Position numbers and translations under genes: made by a program. Below are positions 9,773 to 18,893 of a stretch of DNA of 55,251 bases, piece by piece (positions within the stretch are counted from its first letter, which is position 1; every line of letters starts with the position of its first letter). A model generated the notes under the pieces. The model did no database searches. It saw nothing but the letters and a program-made list of their open reading frames with translations, and had not been told where the DNA came from. The DNA is from Nocardia anaemiae NBRC 100462 (GTDB lineage: Bacteria > Actinomycetota > Actinomycetes > Mycobacteriales > Mycobacteriaceae), in contig NZ_BDAZ01000065.1 in the NCBI RefSeq assembly GCF_001612725.1, positions 1 to 55,251 on the forward strand, read 5' to 3'.

Positions 9773-9887
9773 CGCGGCACTCCAATACATCGATGCAGGC
9801 ACATTCTGGGCCAACCTAGCAGGGCCGCGCGCGATCACCTACGTTCAGGCCACCGATAGCCGAAGCGAATAGCGGGGCGCGGGTCGC

Positions 9888-10979
9888 TCAGCTCGGAATC
9901 GCGCAGTGCAAACTGCCGAGCAATGTGCGCAGCTTGGCCGTGGTCTCGTCCAACTCGGCATGCGGATCCGAGGCGGCCACGATGCCGCCGCCCGCGAAGG
10001 CCCGCAGCGAGCGGCCGTCGGCGGCGATTTCCGCGCTGCGAATCGCGACCACCCATTCGCCGTCGCCGTGCGCATCGCACCAGCCGACCGCACCGCCGTA
10101 GAAGCCGCGCTCCTCTTCTATGCGCGTGATCGTGTCGAGGGCGAGATCGGTCGGCGTGCCACAGACCGCGGGCGTGGGGTGCAGCCGGATCGCCAGGTCG
10201 AGCGCGGTCGTCGCGGGATCGCGTAGGCGGCCGGTGATCGGGGTGGCCAGATGCCAGACCTCATGGGTATTGATCAGCTGTGGGCCGTCCGGAATGGTGA
10301 GTTCCGCGCAGACCGGCGCGAGCACCTCACGAATCCAGTCGATCACGAAAGCATGCTCATCGCGGTTCTTGGTGCTGGCCAATAACTCTCGCGCCTGCGC
10401 GGCATCGGCGTCCGGATCGGCGAGGCGGGGCAGCGTCCCCGCGAGCGGATGCAGCGTGACGGTCGCGCCGTGCCGTGCGACCAGCACCTCGGGGGTGGCG
10501 CCGACCAGCGTCGCACCCGGCCGACCGGCGGCCGTCAGGTCGACCGCGAAGACATTCGCATGTGGATGCCTGGTCAGCAGATGTCCCGCGACCAACTCCG
10601 GTTCCAGCGCGCTGTCGGCCTCGGCCAGCACCGATCGGGCGGCCACGACCTTGCGCAGCGGCTGCGCCGGATCGTTCAGCTGCTCGACCAATTTCGTCAC
10701 CCGCGCGACATGCTCTGCCGGACTGGGCATTTCGGTGATGACCCGAACAGCGGGCAGGTCCGGCAGCGCTGCGGGCCGCCACGGTCCGACCGTGCGTTGC
10801 GCCCGCTCGGGAACGCACAGCGCGGCCGAATTCCGGGGATCGAACGGCAGGGCCCCGACGATCAGCTCGGCGGTCCCGTCGCGCAGCGCCGCCACCGCCC
10901 GCGCCGCCTCGTCGAAGGTGACCCCGGTCCCCGACGCGCGGATCACCCCACCGGGCTGAGCGAGCAAGAAACCGTTCAT
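9888..10979 (-). CDS. entC: Isochorismate synthase
   Basis: The 363-residue protein is a chorismate-utilising enzyme of the MenF/EntC/DhbC group, which converts chorismate to isochorismate with Mg2+. Conserved pieces are the central GATPEVLVARHG, the HPLAGTLPR segment, the STKNRDEHAFVIDWI helix, HLATPITGRL, LHPTPAVCGTPTDLAL and the C-terminal EERGFYGGAVGW. These hold the general base/acid and Mg-binding Glu residues. Products feed salicylate-type siderophores (nocobactin or mycobactin) or menaquinone. No other siderophore or men genes are nearby, so the pathway cannot be chosen. The ATG at 10979 is the first in frame. It lies upstream of the DUF2613-aftD genes on the same strand but with a gap of over 100 bp, so it is probably a separate unit. 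Confidence 0.9.
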   Translation of the reverse strand: MNGFLLAQPGGVIRASGTGVTFDEAARAVAALRDGTAELIVGALPFDPRNSAALCVPERAQRTVGPWRPAALPDLPAVRVITEMPSPAEHVARVTKLVEQLNDPAQPLRKVVAARSVLAEADSALEPELVAGHLLTRHPHANVFAVDLTAAGRPGATLVGATPEVLVARHGATVTLHPLAGTLPRLADPDADAAQARELLASTKNRDEHAFVIDWIREVLAPVCAELTIPDGPQLINTHEVWHLATPITGRLRDPATTALDLAIRLHPTPAVCGTPTDLALDTITRIEEERGFYGGAVGWCDAHGDGEWVVAIRSAEIAADGRSLRAFAGGGIVAASDPHAELDETTAKLRTLLGSLHCAIPS

Positions 10980-11035
10980 GATCCCTCGACCCTAACCCCG
11001 CAAACCGGGAGCAGAGCCCCTGAGCGACCCAAATC

Positions 11036-11515
11036 TCAGCGCCGCGGTTCCTTACCGGGCGGCACCATGAGCACCGGACGGTGGCAATGTTTGAGTACCG
11101 CGTCCGCGACGCTGCTGTGCATCAGCGCTCGAATGCCGGTGGCGCCGCGCGTGCCCGCCACGATGATGTCGACGTCCAGGTCGTCGGCGGTTTCGACAAT
11201 GGCGTTCCAGATCGTCGATGTGCATTCCGCCGTGCGCGCCTCGGCGTTCAGACCGGCGAGTTTGGCCAGGCGGACGCCCTCGGTATTGATATTGCGGGCG
11301 TCGACGTACGCGACATCCTCGATCTCCTCGTCGGGAACCCATTCCGGCTGCATCACGCCGGAGAGTCCGGACAGCCGAGCGGCCTGGCGCACCATCGGTT
11401 CCCAGGCGGTGAGCACCACCGCTCTGTTCGCGGCGAGGAACCGACCGGCGTATTCGATGGCCCGCTTGGCATTTTCGGAACCGTCATAGGCAATGAGCAT
11501 GAGATCGCACGGCAC
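11036..11515 (-). CDS. Universal stress protein (UspA family)
   Basis: The 159-residue protein is a single Usp domain. It starts with the usual beta strand and acidic residue (MLIAYDGSENAKRAIEYAG) and ends with the ATP-binding pattern G-x2-G-x9-S inside GTRGATGIRALMHSSVADAV, then PVLMVPP. This is the nucleotide-binding type of the family, used in dormancy, hypoxia or general stress. The GTG start at 11515 has GGAGG about 6 nt upstream. It is divergent from the ADP-ribosylglycohydrolase gene. No partner can be inferred from the context. Confidence 0.9.
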   Translation of the reverse strand: MPCDLMLIAYDGSENAKRAIEYAGRFLAANRAVVLTAWEPMVRQAARLSGLSGVMQPEWVPDEEIEDVAYVDARNINTEGVRLAKLAGLNAEARTAECTSTIWNAIVETADDLDVDIIVAGTRGATGIRALMHSSVADAVLKHCHRPVLMVPPGKEPRR

Positions 11516-11662
11516 GATGACCTCCAGTTGGGAGTCATTTGGCTACGCCACAACATTACTCCGGACAACCGCGTCCCGAGGTATTGCCGCGCGCGGATAA
11601 TCTGCTGCGGGAACGGATTGAACGGCGAATAACCGACCGGGCGCCACGGACCAGGAGCGGAT

Positions 11663-12991
11663 ATGCCCGATGCGAACGAACTGGTGTTCTTCGGCAGGCA
11701 CGAGATCGACCCGCGGACGTTGCTGTTCTATGAATGGCGGCAGCGGCTCGAATCGGGCTATCGGGTGGCCGAGTTCGAGTCCGAGGTGCGCGCCTCGGTC
11801 GCCGCCGAACATGGCGAACCTGCCGAATGCTGGTCGGTTTTCGACCGACTCGAAAATACCGAACGCGATCCCGACTGGGCTTATGACGAATCCGAAACCG
11901 CGGCACCGCGGTCGGTAATGCGGCCGGTCGGGCCGATACCCGAGCTATTCGAGCGGATCCACGGCGGTTGGCTCGGGCGCTGCGTCGGCTGCACGCTGGG
12001 TAAGCCGCTGGAAAACGGATTCGTCTGGACTCCCGCGCGAATCCGCGGCTATCTCGAGCGGGCCGATGCCTATCCGCTGACCGACTATGTGCCCGCATTA
12101 TTACCGCCGTCACCGGAATTTCCGTTGAATCCGACCTGGCCGGTTTCGGTGCGGGGCCGAATCGACGGTGCACCGCGCGATGACGATGTCGATTACACCG
12201 TGCTCGGATTGCAGCTATTGGAAACGTGCGGAGCGAATTTCACGCAATCCGATCTCGCGGACGCCTGGTTGGCGCATCTGCCATTTCTGCAGACCTACAC
12301 CGCGGAGCGGGTCGCTTACCGCAATCTGATCGCCGGACGAAAACCGCCGCAGGTGGCCCGGTATCGAAATCCGTACCGCGAGTGGATAGGCGCGATGATT
12401 CGCGCGGATGTCTACGGCTATGTCAACCCGGGTAATCCGGCGCGTGCCGCAGAACTGGCCGCCCGTGATGCGGGGCTTTCCCATACCGGCAACGGTGTGT
12501 ACGCCGCGATGTGGGCGGCCGCATTGGTGGCGGCGGCCTTCACCGCCGACGGTATTTCGGATGCGCTTTCGGTTGCCCAGCAATGCATTCCGGAACGTTC
12601 GAGGTTGCACGTCGCGGTCGCCGAAGTGATCACCGACCATGACAGCGGCATGCCATGGGAGCGGGCCATGGAAGCCATTCACCGCCGCCACGACCACTAC
12701 AACTGGGTGCACGCCATTCCGAACGCCTGTCTCGTCACCGCTGGATTACTTTGGGGCGCAGGTGATTTCACCCGAACCATCGCGCTCACCGTGCAGGGTG
12801 GTTGCGATACCGACTCCAATGGGGCGACCGCCGGTTCAGTGGCCGGAATTCGCATCGGCGACCATGGCATCCCAACCCACTGGACCGACCCGTTCCACGA
12901 CCGACTGCACAGCGCGGTCTTCGGCCACGACGGCAGCCGGATCTCCGAGCTGGCCCGCCGGACGCAGCGACTGGCCACTAGCCGTACCTGA
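11663..12991 (+). CDS. ADP-ribosylglycohydrolase family protein
   Basis: The 442-residue protein has an N-terminal extension of about 95 residues, then a DraG/ARH3-type all-helical domain starting at FERIHGGWLGRCVGCTLGKP. The Mg-binding signatures of the family are present: DDDVDYT near residue 173 and GCDTDSNGATAGSVAG near residue 381, together with SHTGNGVYAAMW. Such enzymes remove ADP-ribose from proteins, nucleic acids or small molecules; some bacterial members have other N-glycosidic substrates. The long N-terminal region is unusual for DraG and has no motif I can name. No ADP-ribosyltransferase lies in the window. The start ATG 11663 follows AGGAG closely. Confidence 0.85.
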   Translation: MPDANELVFFGRHEIDPRTLLFYEWRQRLESGYRVAEFESEVRASVAAEHGEPAECWSVFDRLENTERDPDWAYDESETAAPRSVMRPVGPIPELFERIHGGWLGRCVGCTLGKPLENGFVWTPARIRGYLERADAYPLTDYVPALLPPSPEFPLNPTWPVSVRGRIDGAPRDDDVDYTVLGLQLLETCGANFTQSDLADAWLAHLPFLQTYTAERVAYRNLIAGRKPPQVARYRNPYREWIGAMIRADVYGYVNPGNPARAAELAARDAGLSHTGNGVYAAMWAAALVAAAFTADGISDALSVAQQCIPERSRLHVAVAEVITDHDSGMPWERAMEAIHRRHDHYNWVHAIPNACLVTAGLLWGAGDFTRTIALTVQGGCDTDSNGATAGSVAGIRIGDHGIPTHWTDPFHDRLHSAVFGHDGSRISELARRTQRLATSRT

Positions 12992-13030
12992 GTCGGACCG
13001 GCCGGACCGTGCCGATTACCGTGGACTCTC

Positions 13031-14191
13031 ATGCGGAAGACGCCTCTCGTCCTGCTCGCAATCCTGGCCGCCGTCGCGACGGCGTGCTCGAACGGTGACT
13101 CCGGCCCCGCGCCGTCGAAAGCCGCGACTCCCGCCGCGACGACCGGTTCCCCGGCTCCGGCCAGCACCACCGCCAAAGGCGACTGCGGCGCCGATTACCT
13201 GGCGAAACTCACCCTGCGCGAGAAGCTGGGGCAACTGCTGACCGTCGGTGTCACCGGTGCCGACGACGCCACTAATGTGGTGCGCAATTCGCAGGTCGGC
13301 GGCATTTTCGTCGGCGGCTGGACCGATAAGTCGCTGCTGGCCGACGGCCTGATCAAACAGGTCAAGTCCGCGGCCAAGGTGCCGCTGCTGGTGACCATCG
13401 ACGAGGAGGGCGGCCGGGTCTCCCGGGTCAAGGACCTGATCGGCCCGGCCCCGTCGGCGCGGGTGACCGCCCAGACCATGACCGCCGAGCAGTTCCACGA
13501 CGCCACCGTGACCCGCGGCCGCGCGCTGAAGGATCTGGGCGTCACGGTGGACTTCGCCCCGGACGTCGATGTGAGCAGTCAGCCCGACGATTCGGTCATC
13601 GGTGACCGGTCCTTCTCCGACGATCCCGCGGTGGTCACCGAATACGCCGACGCCTATATCCGCGCCATGAACGAGGTCGGCGTCGGCACGGTGATGAAGC
13701 ACTTCCCCGGCCACGGTTCCGGCTCGGGCGATTCGCACACCGGCGCCGTCCGCACCCCGCCGTTGTCGCAGCTGCAGACTGTCGATCTTGTGCCGTTCCG
13801 CAATCTGGTCGACTCCGGTGCCGCCGTCATGGTCGGCCACCTCGACGTACCCGGCCTGACCACTCCCGATGTCCCCGCCAGCATCAGCCCGCAGGCCATG
13901 GCACTGCTGCGCGATGGGACCGGCTACGGCGCGGCCCCGTTCCAGGGTCCGATCTTTACCGACGACCTCGGCGGCATGGCCGCCATCACCAGCCGGATGA
14001 GCATCGAGGACGCGGTCGAGGCCGCGCTGGTCGCCGGTGCCGACAATGCCCTGTGGATCACCACCGATGCGGTGCCGCGGGTGCTGGATCGTCTCGAGCA
14101 GGCGGTATCGAGTGGACGCCTGTCCGCCGAGCGGGTCGACGCGTCGGTGCTGCGGATGGCTCGGTACAAGGGCGCGCTGCCGTCCTGCTGA
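13031..14191 (+). CDS. lpqI: LpqI, lipoprotein beta-N-acetylglucosaminidase (GH3)
   Basis: This 386-residue lipoprotein has a signal peptide ending in the lipobox AVATAC, with lipidated Cys19, and a Thr/Pro/Ala-rich linker to about residue 50. A GH3 barrel of the NagZ type follows. The catalytic His-Asp loop is visible as KHFPGHGSGSGDSH near residue 223, and the nucleophile region as LVTIDEEGGRVSRV and IFTDDLGG. In mycobacteria LpqI removes GlcNAc from peptidoglycan fragments during recycling. The gene lies in the same order relative to aftD and the TetR gene as Rv0236c-Rv0237-Rv0238. The start ATG 13031 directly precedes the signal peptide. Confidence 0.93.
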   Translation: MRKTPLVLLAILAAVATACSNGDSGPAPSKAATPAATTGSPAPASTTAKGDCGADYLAKLTLREKLGQLLTVGVTGADDATNVVRNSQVGGIFVGGWTDKSLLADGLIKQVKSAAKVPLLVTIDEEGGRVSRVKDLIGPAPSARVTAQTMTAEQFHDATVTRGRALKDLGVTVDFAPDVDVSSQPDDSVIGDRSFSDDPAVVTEYADAYIRAMNEVGVGTVMKHFPGHGSGSGDSHTGAVRTPPLSQLQTVDLVPFRNLVDSGAAVMVGHLDVPGLTTPDVPASISPQAMALLRDGTGYGAAPFQGPIFTDDLGGMAAITSRMSIEDAVEAALVAGADNALWITTDAVPRVLDRLEQAVSSGRLSAERVDASVLRMARYKGALPSC

Positions 14192-14362
14192 TCTGCCTGT
14201 CGTATGTTGTACAGCCGCCTTATCGCCGGGCACCCGTAGTATTCCTCTGCTGGACAGCTGAACAGCTGCGCCCGCGAATCCAAGGACATCGCGGTCCGAA
14301 GGATGGGAACCGAGTGCCGATAGTTCGCCGAACTTACGAACGCGCAATCCGACCCGCCGAAC

Positions 14363-14376
14363 TTACCTTGGAGTAA
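14363..14376. promoter_or_regulatory. Putative TetR operator TTAC-N6-GTAA before the TetR gene
   Basis: TTACCTTGGAGTAA is a dyad 32 bp upstream of the TetR start. The same TTAC-N6-GTAA layout recurs in the fabG4/fadA2 intergenic region and twice upstream of fadE5, one of those with one mismatch. This position is suited to autorepression. Confidence 0.6.
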
Positions 14377-14407
14377 TATAAGAGATCGACCATGCGGTAG
14401 GAGAGTG

Positions 14408-15007
14408 ATGGCGGGCGGAACGAAGCGACTTCCTCGGGCGGTTCGTGAGCAGCAGATGCTCGACGCCGCGGTCGAGGTGTTCTCGCGTAAGGGGTTCCAC
14501 GACACCTCGATGGACGCCATCGCCGCCGAGGCGAAAATCTCCAAGCCGATGCTGTACCTCTACTACGGCTCCAAGGACGAATTGTTCCGCGCCTGCATCC
14601 AGCGCGAGGGACTGCGCTTCATCGAATCGGTGGCGCCCGCGGGCAATCCGCAACTTTCCCCGCACGAACAGGTACGCACGGCACTCGAGGGTTTCCTCGG
14701 ATTCGTCGACCGCAATCGCAACTCATGGCAGGTGCTCTACCGCCAGGCGATCGGCCAGCAAGCCTTCGCCTCGGAAATCGAAAACGCCCGCGAACGCGTC
14801 ATCGAACTGACCGCCAAACTCCTCGAATCCAGCGCCAAGCACGCCGAACCCGGCACCAACTTCGACGTCGTCGCCGTGGCCGTCATCGGCGCGGGCGAAG
14901 CCATCGCCGACCGGGTGGCCAGCGGCCGCATCGAAGTCTCCGAGGCGGTCGACCTCTTGGACGATCTGGCCTGGCGCGGCCTCGCGGGCCGCAAGAAAGC
15001 GGAGTAG
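14408..15007 (+). CDS. TetR-family regulator (Rv0238-like)
   Basis: The 199-residue protein has an N-terminal TetR helix-turn-helix (about residues 12-58), including MLDAAVEVFSRKGFHDTS, IAAEAKISKPMLYLYYGSKD and ELFRACI. The ligand-binding domain is all-helical. Position after lpqI and before htdX-fabG4 matches Rv0238. A dyad in its own promoter is repeated in front of the nearby lipid genes, so I infer that it represses fabG4-htdX, fadA2 and fadE5 and is relieved by an acyl-CoA or related ligand. The ATG at 14408 has AGGAGA just upstream; a GTG one codon earlier is possible. Confidence 0.85.
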   Translation: MAGGTKRLPRAVREQQMLDAAVEVFSRKGFHDTSMDAIAAEAKISKPMLYLYYGSKDELFRACIQREGLRFIESVAPAGNPQLSPHEQVRTALEGFLGFVDRNRNSWQVLYRQAIGQQAFASEIENARERVIELTAKLLESSAKHAEPGTNFDVVAVAVIGAGEAIADRVASGRIEVSEAVDLLDDLAWRGLAGRKKAE

Positions 15008-15202
15008 CTCAGCGGCCCGGTCACTGCCCCAGCGCCATTGTCGTAGCAGCGCCACTCTATTCGCGGCTGTGCATCGCGAATAGGCGTGACCGGGTCTGTG
15101 CAAACGTGGGCAGTGGCTGGGCTTGCGGCGGTGTTAACGGGCTGCCAGAGTGCGGGAGATCAAGAGAGTGGACCGGCATGTGGGTCGGGGAACGGGGTGG
15201 AA

Positions 15203-16417
15203 TTGTTCGGGATGTTGCGGCCGTGTTCGCATGGGGCCGAGAAGTATGGGATCGATGCGAGCACGTGGCGTACCCATATGTGTGGGCTGTGTTTGGGGCT
15301 GCGCGATGGGCACGGGCAGTTGGCGCGGGCGGCGACGAATACCGATGCGATCGTCCTGAGCGTGCTGACCGAGGCACAGACGTCCGGCTCGGTGGGGCGG
15401 ACCACGGCCGGGCCGTGCGCGTTGCGCGGGATGCGGCGGGCCGAGGTGGCGAGTGCGGATTCGCCGGGCGTACTGCTGGCCGCGACCGCGTCACTATTGC
15501 TGGGATCGGCCAAGATTCGCGATCATGTCGTCGATGGTGACGGTTCCGTACTCACCCGGCGGCCGATGACGAAGGTCTCGAGCCGCTGGGCCGACCGTGC
15601 GCGAGCACAGGCCTCCCTGATCGGCCTCGATGTGGAACCGCTTGTCGCCGCGATCAATTCGCAGGCCGAGTTGGAGGCTCTTGCCTCGACGCGCGCGAGT
15701 ATGCGCAAAACATCGGAATATGCGTCTCGCACAATCTCTCTCGACGAGCTGACGGCACCGACACAGATCTGCGGGGCGGAATTCTTCGCGCACACCGCGG
15801 TGCTGGCCGACCGCCCGGACAATGTCGCCGCTTTGCGCGAGGCGGGCAGGCATTTCGGACGGATAGCGCATCTCGCCGATGCCGTCGAGGACTTCGACGC
15901 CGATCGGACCCGCGGCCGCTTCAACCCGCTCGCCGCCACCGGAACCACCATGCCCGAGGCATACGATCAACTGCGGCAATCGGATTCACACCTGCGCAAG
16001 GCGGTCGCGGAAGCGAAACTGGACCAGGTCCCCACCATCCGCTGGATGCTGCTCGACCCGCTGCACGCCCTGGTGCGCAGGGTCGGCCGCGGCCTCGGCG
16101 CAACCGCCAACGCCTGCGGTACATCTCGGCACACCGCGACGATGCAGTATCCGATGCCACCGGGAACGGGATACGAGAAACCGCCGCGTCGCCCCGGCAT
16201 CGGCGGGGCGCTGGCATTGGTCCTCGGCGTCTACTGCACCGGCTACGCCTGCTGCGCCGACCACACCAACCCGTGCGACGGCAAGCGCAAGGACGCTTGG
16301 ATCAAGAACTGCGACTGCGGCGACTGCTGTGACTGCGGCGATTGCAGCTGTAACTGCTGCGGCAACTGCTGCGACTGTGACGGCTGCTGCTGCGACGGTT
16401 GCGGCTGCGACTGCTGA
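15203..16417 (+). CDS. DUF5685 protein with extreme Cys-rich C-terminal tail
   Basis: The protein of about 404 residues is all-helical and opens with FGMLRPCSHGAEKYG, then THMCGLCLGLRDGHG; these Cys/His motifs could bind metal. This fits DUF5685, a family with no settled function. A TM-like stretch lies near residue 340 (GIGGALALVLGVYC). The last 36 residues contain 18 cysteines, almost all interleaved with Asp, Gly or Asn (for example NCDCGDCCDCGDCSC), and the gene stops inside that run. Such a tail resembles a metal trap or Fe-S/Zn cluster scaffold. I chose TTG 15203, preceded by GGTGGA, because family members start MFG; GTG 15197 is equally possible. A longer in-frame reading to 15086 would add a lipobox-like segment (AAVLTGC) but is not family-like. 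Confidence 0.75.
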   Translation: MFGMLRPCSHGAEKYGIDASTWRTHMCGLCLGLRDGHGQLARAATNTDAIVLSVLTEAQTSGSVGRTTAGPCALRGMRRAEVASADSPGVLLAATASLLLGSAKIRDHVVDGDGSVLTRRPMTKVSSRWADRARAQASLIGLDVEPLVAAINSQAELEALASTRASMRKTSEYASRTISLDELTAPTQICGAEFFAHTAVLADRPDNVAALREAGRHFGRIAHLADAVEDFDADRTRGRFNPLAATGTTMPEAYDQLRQSDSHLRKAVAEAKLDQVPTIRWMLLDPLHALVRRVGRGLGATANACGTSRHTATMQYPMPPGTGYEKPPRRPGIGGALALVLGVYCTGYACCADHTNPCDGKRKDAWIKNCDCGDCCDCGDCSCNCCGNCCDCDGCCCDGCGCDC

Positions 16418-16464
16418 CACCGCCGTTGGCGAGCCCTGCCGTTGCGGCACCTGTTCGTCATGCC

Positions 16465-16588
16465 GCGCATTGATTCGCCGGGATTCCGTGCCCGTGCAGC
16501 GAATTCTTGCGCGGCATGACCCGCATCGATCGGCTTGCCGGTGGCGCGCTTGTGTCGCGGCGCGCACTGATTCGCCGGTGATTCCCTG
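16465..16588. repeat. Imperfect direct repeat, two copies about 97 bp apart
   Basis: GCGCATTGATTCGCCGG at 16465 and GCGCACTGATTCGCCGG at 16562 begin two similar stretches; the similarity continues as GATTCCGTGC versus GATTCCCTGC. They lie in the 250-bp gap between the convergent DUF5685 and htdX genes and match no coding frame I can recognise. Confidence 0.6.
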
Positions 16589-16630
16589 CGCGGGAGGCAA
16601 ACTCGTGCACGGCAGCCTGGAAATGTCGAA

Positions 16631-16656
16631 GCCGCACTCCGAACCAGGAGTGCGGC
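16631..16656. terminator. Hairpin terminator between DUF5685 gene and htdX
   Basis: Arms GCCGCACTCC and GGAGTGCGGC flank a 6-nt loop. The two genes converge here, so it may act in both directions. Confidence 0.75.
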
Positions 16657-16668
16657 TCCGACGTCGGG

Positions 16669-17538
16669 TCAGCGCAGGGTGGCCGTCAGGTGCGGATACC
16701 CCTTCTTCGGATGCAGCAGCGCCAGATCCCAACCGCCGTCGACCTGGTCGGCATACACATTCACTGTGGACGGCAGCAGAATCGGCTTACCGAATTTGAC
16801 CGTGTAGCTGGCCTTTTCGGGAATCCGCCCCTCGACATTCGAGAGAATGTTCGCCGCCGACCACATGCCGTGCGCGATCGCCTTCGGGAAGCCGAAGGCC
16901 TTGGCGCCCAATGCCGAGGTGTGGATCGGGTTGTGGTCACCGGAGGCGGCCGCATACCGGGTGATCGTCTTCTGATCCACCCGAACGGTCCGCATCGGCG
17001 GTGGCGGAACCTCTTCCGGCTTCGGCTCGGCCTTCGGTTCGCCCGAGAGCGAGGTGCGCTGTTGGTGCAGGAAGGTGGTGACCTGACGCCACACCAGCTC
17101 GCGGCCGACATTCACCTCGGTGATCGCATCTACCAGCAGCCCCTTCGGGTGCTCGCGCAGATTCTCGATATGCGTGCTGAAGTCCAGCGGCTCGCTCACC
17201 GAGATCTCGCGACTGCGCTCGATCAGATTCTGCGCGTGCACCGCACCCACCGCGACGAACGGAAAGTCGCGTGCCACAACGAGTTGCATCGCCAGCGGGA
17301 AGCTGAGGATGAACGGATAGGTCAGCGGTAGCGAGTCGCCGAACCGCAGTCCGGTCGCCCGGCAGTAGGCGGCCAGGTGATCCGGGTCGACGCGCAGGCC
17401 CTGCAACCGGACGACGCGATCGGGCAGCGTCGATTTGCGCGCCGAGACCAGTGGCACCGGTACCGCACCGAGCGCGGCCTTGACGAAAAGGCTGCTGTTC
17501 TTGGGAGGTTCGGTGAGCGTGATCGTCTCGGTCATCAT
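16669..17538 (-). CDS. htdX: HtdX, (3R)-hydroxyacyl-thioester dehydratase (MaoC family)
   Basis: This 289-residue double-hotdog protein dehydrates (3R)-hydroxyacyl-thioesters, reversibly adding or removing water in fatty-acid elongation or breakdown. The hydratase-2 motif with the catalytic Asp/His pair is clear in the C-terminal half: YAAASGDHNPIHTSALGAKA, then GFPKAIAHGMW. The N-terminal hotdog holds LTYPFILSFPLAMQL. A Pro/Glu-rich linker joins the halves near residue 175. Its start overlaps the fabG4 stop (ATGATGA), so the two are translationally coupled, matching Rv0241c/Rv0242c. HtdX and FabG4 likely perform the dehydration and ketoreduction of one pathway. Confidence 0.93.
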   Translation of the reverse strand: MMTETITLTEPPKNSSLFVKAALGAVPVPLVSARKSTLPDRVVRLQGLRVDPDHLAAYCRATGLRFGDSLPLTYPFILSFPLAMQLVVARDFPFVAVGAVHAQNLIERSREISVSEPLDFSTHIENLREHPKGLLVDAITEVNVGRELVWRQVTTFLHQQRTSLSGEPKAEPKPEEVPPPPMRTVRVDQKTITRYAAASGDHNPIHTSALGAKAFGFPKAIAHGMWSAANILSNVEGRIPEKASYTVKFGKPILLPSTVNVYADQVDGGWDLALLHPKKGYPHLTATLR

Positions 17539-18893
17539 GCTCCGATCAGGCTCTGACCGCAGACCCGAACCACATTGCCGCTCACCGCATTCGATGCCGG
17601 ACTGGCGAAGTAGGCGATGGTCTCGGCGACGTCGATGGTCTGTCCGCCCTGCAGCAGCGAGCTCATCAGCCGACCGGCTTCACGGGTGGCCAGCGGGATG
17701 GCCGCTGTCATGGCGGTTTCGATGAAACCGGGCGCGACGGCGTTGATGGTGATGCCCTTCTCGGCCAGCTTGGGCGCCTCGGCGTCGACCATGCCGATGA
17801 CACCGGCCTTGGACGTGCCGTAGTTGGTCTGCCCGCGGTTACCCGCGATGCCCGCGATGGAGGATACGTCGATCACCCGACCGCCCTCCTTCAGCGCGCC
17901 ACGGGCCACCAGGCCCTCGGTAATGCGATGCGGGGCAGCCAGATTCACATTGATGACCGAATTCCAACGGCCCTCGTCCATATTCGCGAGCAGCTTGTCA
18001 CGGGTGATACCGGCATTGTGCACGATGATATCGATGCCGCCGAAGCGCTCGGTGGCGAATTCGGCCAGCTTCTCCGCGGCATCGGGCGCGGTCACGTCGA
18101 GCGCGAGCGCGGTGCCGCCGACCTTGTTCGCGGTGGCCGACAGGGCCTCACCGGCGGCCGGGATATCGGCGACGATCACGGTCGCGCCGTCGCGGGCGAA
18201 CACCTCGGCGATGGTCGCGCCGATGCCGCGCGCCGCGCCGGTGACCACGGCGACTTTGCCGTCGAGCGGCTTATCCCAGGCTGCCGGGGCCACCGCGTCG
18301 GCCGCACCGACCCGGATGACCTGACCGTCGACGAAGGCCGACTTGGCCGAAAGCAGGAAGCGCAGTGTGGATTCCAGGCCGGACGCGGTGGCGGAGGCCT
18401 GCGGGTGCAGGTAGACCAGCTGGGCGGTGGCGCCGCGCAGCAGTTCCTTGGCGACGCTGCGGGTGAAGCCCTCGAGCGCGCGCTGGGCGATCTGCTCGTC
18501 CACGCCCGCGGTGAGCTCCGGGGTGGTGCCGATGACGACGATGCGACCGGACGCCGCGACGCTGCGCATGGCGGGCTGGAAGAATTCGAACAGCTGCGAG
18601 AGATCCTCGACCGTGCCGATGCCGGTCGCGTCGAATACCAGCGCGCCGTACTTCTGACCCGCGGCGGGCGCGTCGGCGAAGGTGTAGTCCGAAAGCAGGG
18701 TACGCACCGGTTCGGCGACCCGGCCCTTGCCGCCGAGCAGCACCGGACCGGGCAGCGGCGGCTCACCGGCCTGGTAGCGGCGCAGGTTCTCCGGCTGCGG
18801 CAGGCCCAACTTACTTGCCAGGAACTGGCCGGGAGCGGAGTGTACGAACGATCCGTAGAGGTTGGGAGCACCCTTGCTCTTGCTGGCTGCCAC
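17535..18893 (-). CDS. fabG4: FabG4, high-molecular-weight beta-ketoacyl reductase
   Basis: The 452-residue reductase belongs to the long FabG class. An N-terminal Rossmann-like half (about residues 1-205) lacks the usual nucleotide motif. A complete SDR half follows with TGAARGIG (218-225), NAG (293-295), catalytic Ser344 or 345 and Tyr358/Lys362 in YGTSK. In mycobacteria FabG4 reduces beta-ketoacyl-CoA with NADH. The GTG at 18893 has AAGGGA about 7 nt upstream. It leads the fabG4-htdX pair and diverges from fadA2, with the shared dyad at 19011-19030 between them, so both directions are probably controlled together. Confidence 0.95.
   Translation of the reverse strand: MAASKSKGAPNLYGSFVHSAPGQFLASKLGLPQPENLRRYQAGEPPLPGPVLLGGKGRVAEPVRTLLSDYTFADAPAAGQKYGALVFDATGIGTVEDLSQLFEFFQPAMRSVAASGRIVVIGTTPELTAGVDEQIAQRALEGFTRSVAKELLRGATAQLVYLHPQASATASGLESTLRFLLSAKSAFVDGQVIRVGAADAVAPAAWDKPLDGKVAVVTGAARGIGATIAEVFARDGATVIVADIPAAGEALSATANKVGGTALALDVTAPDAAEKLAEFATERFGGIDIIVHNAGITRDKLLANMDEGRWNSVINVNLAAPHRITEGLVARGALKEGGRVIDVSSIAGIAGNRGQTNYGTSKAGVIGMVDAEAPKLAEKGITINAVAPGFIETAMTAAIPLATREAGRLMSSLLQGGQTIDVAETIAYFASPASNAVSGNVVRVCGQSLIGA

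Noticed and set aside
13016..14347. A 443-residue open frame opposite lpqI
   Set aside because: Antisense shadow of a confidently identified GH3 lipoprotein.
15086..15202. N-terminal extension of the DUF5685 protein with a lipobox-like AAVLTGC
   Set aside because: The family starts at MFG-x-x-x-PC-x-H; the upstream part has no charged N-region typical of a lipoprotein signal and no ribosome binding site.
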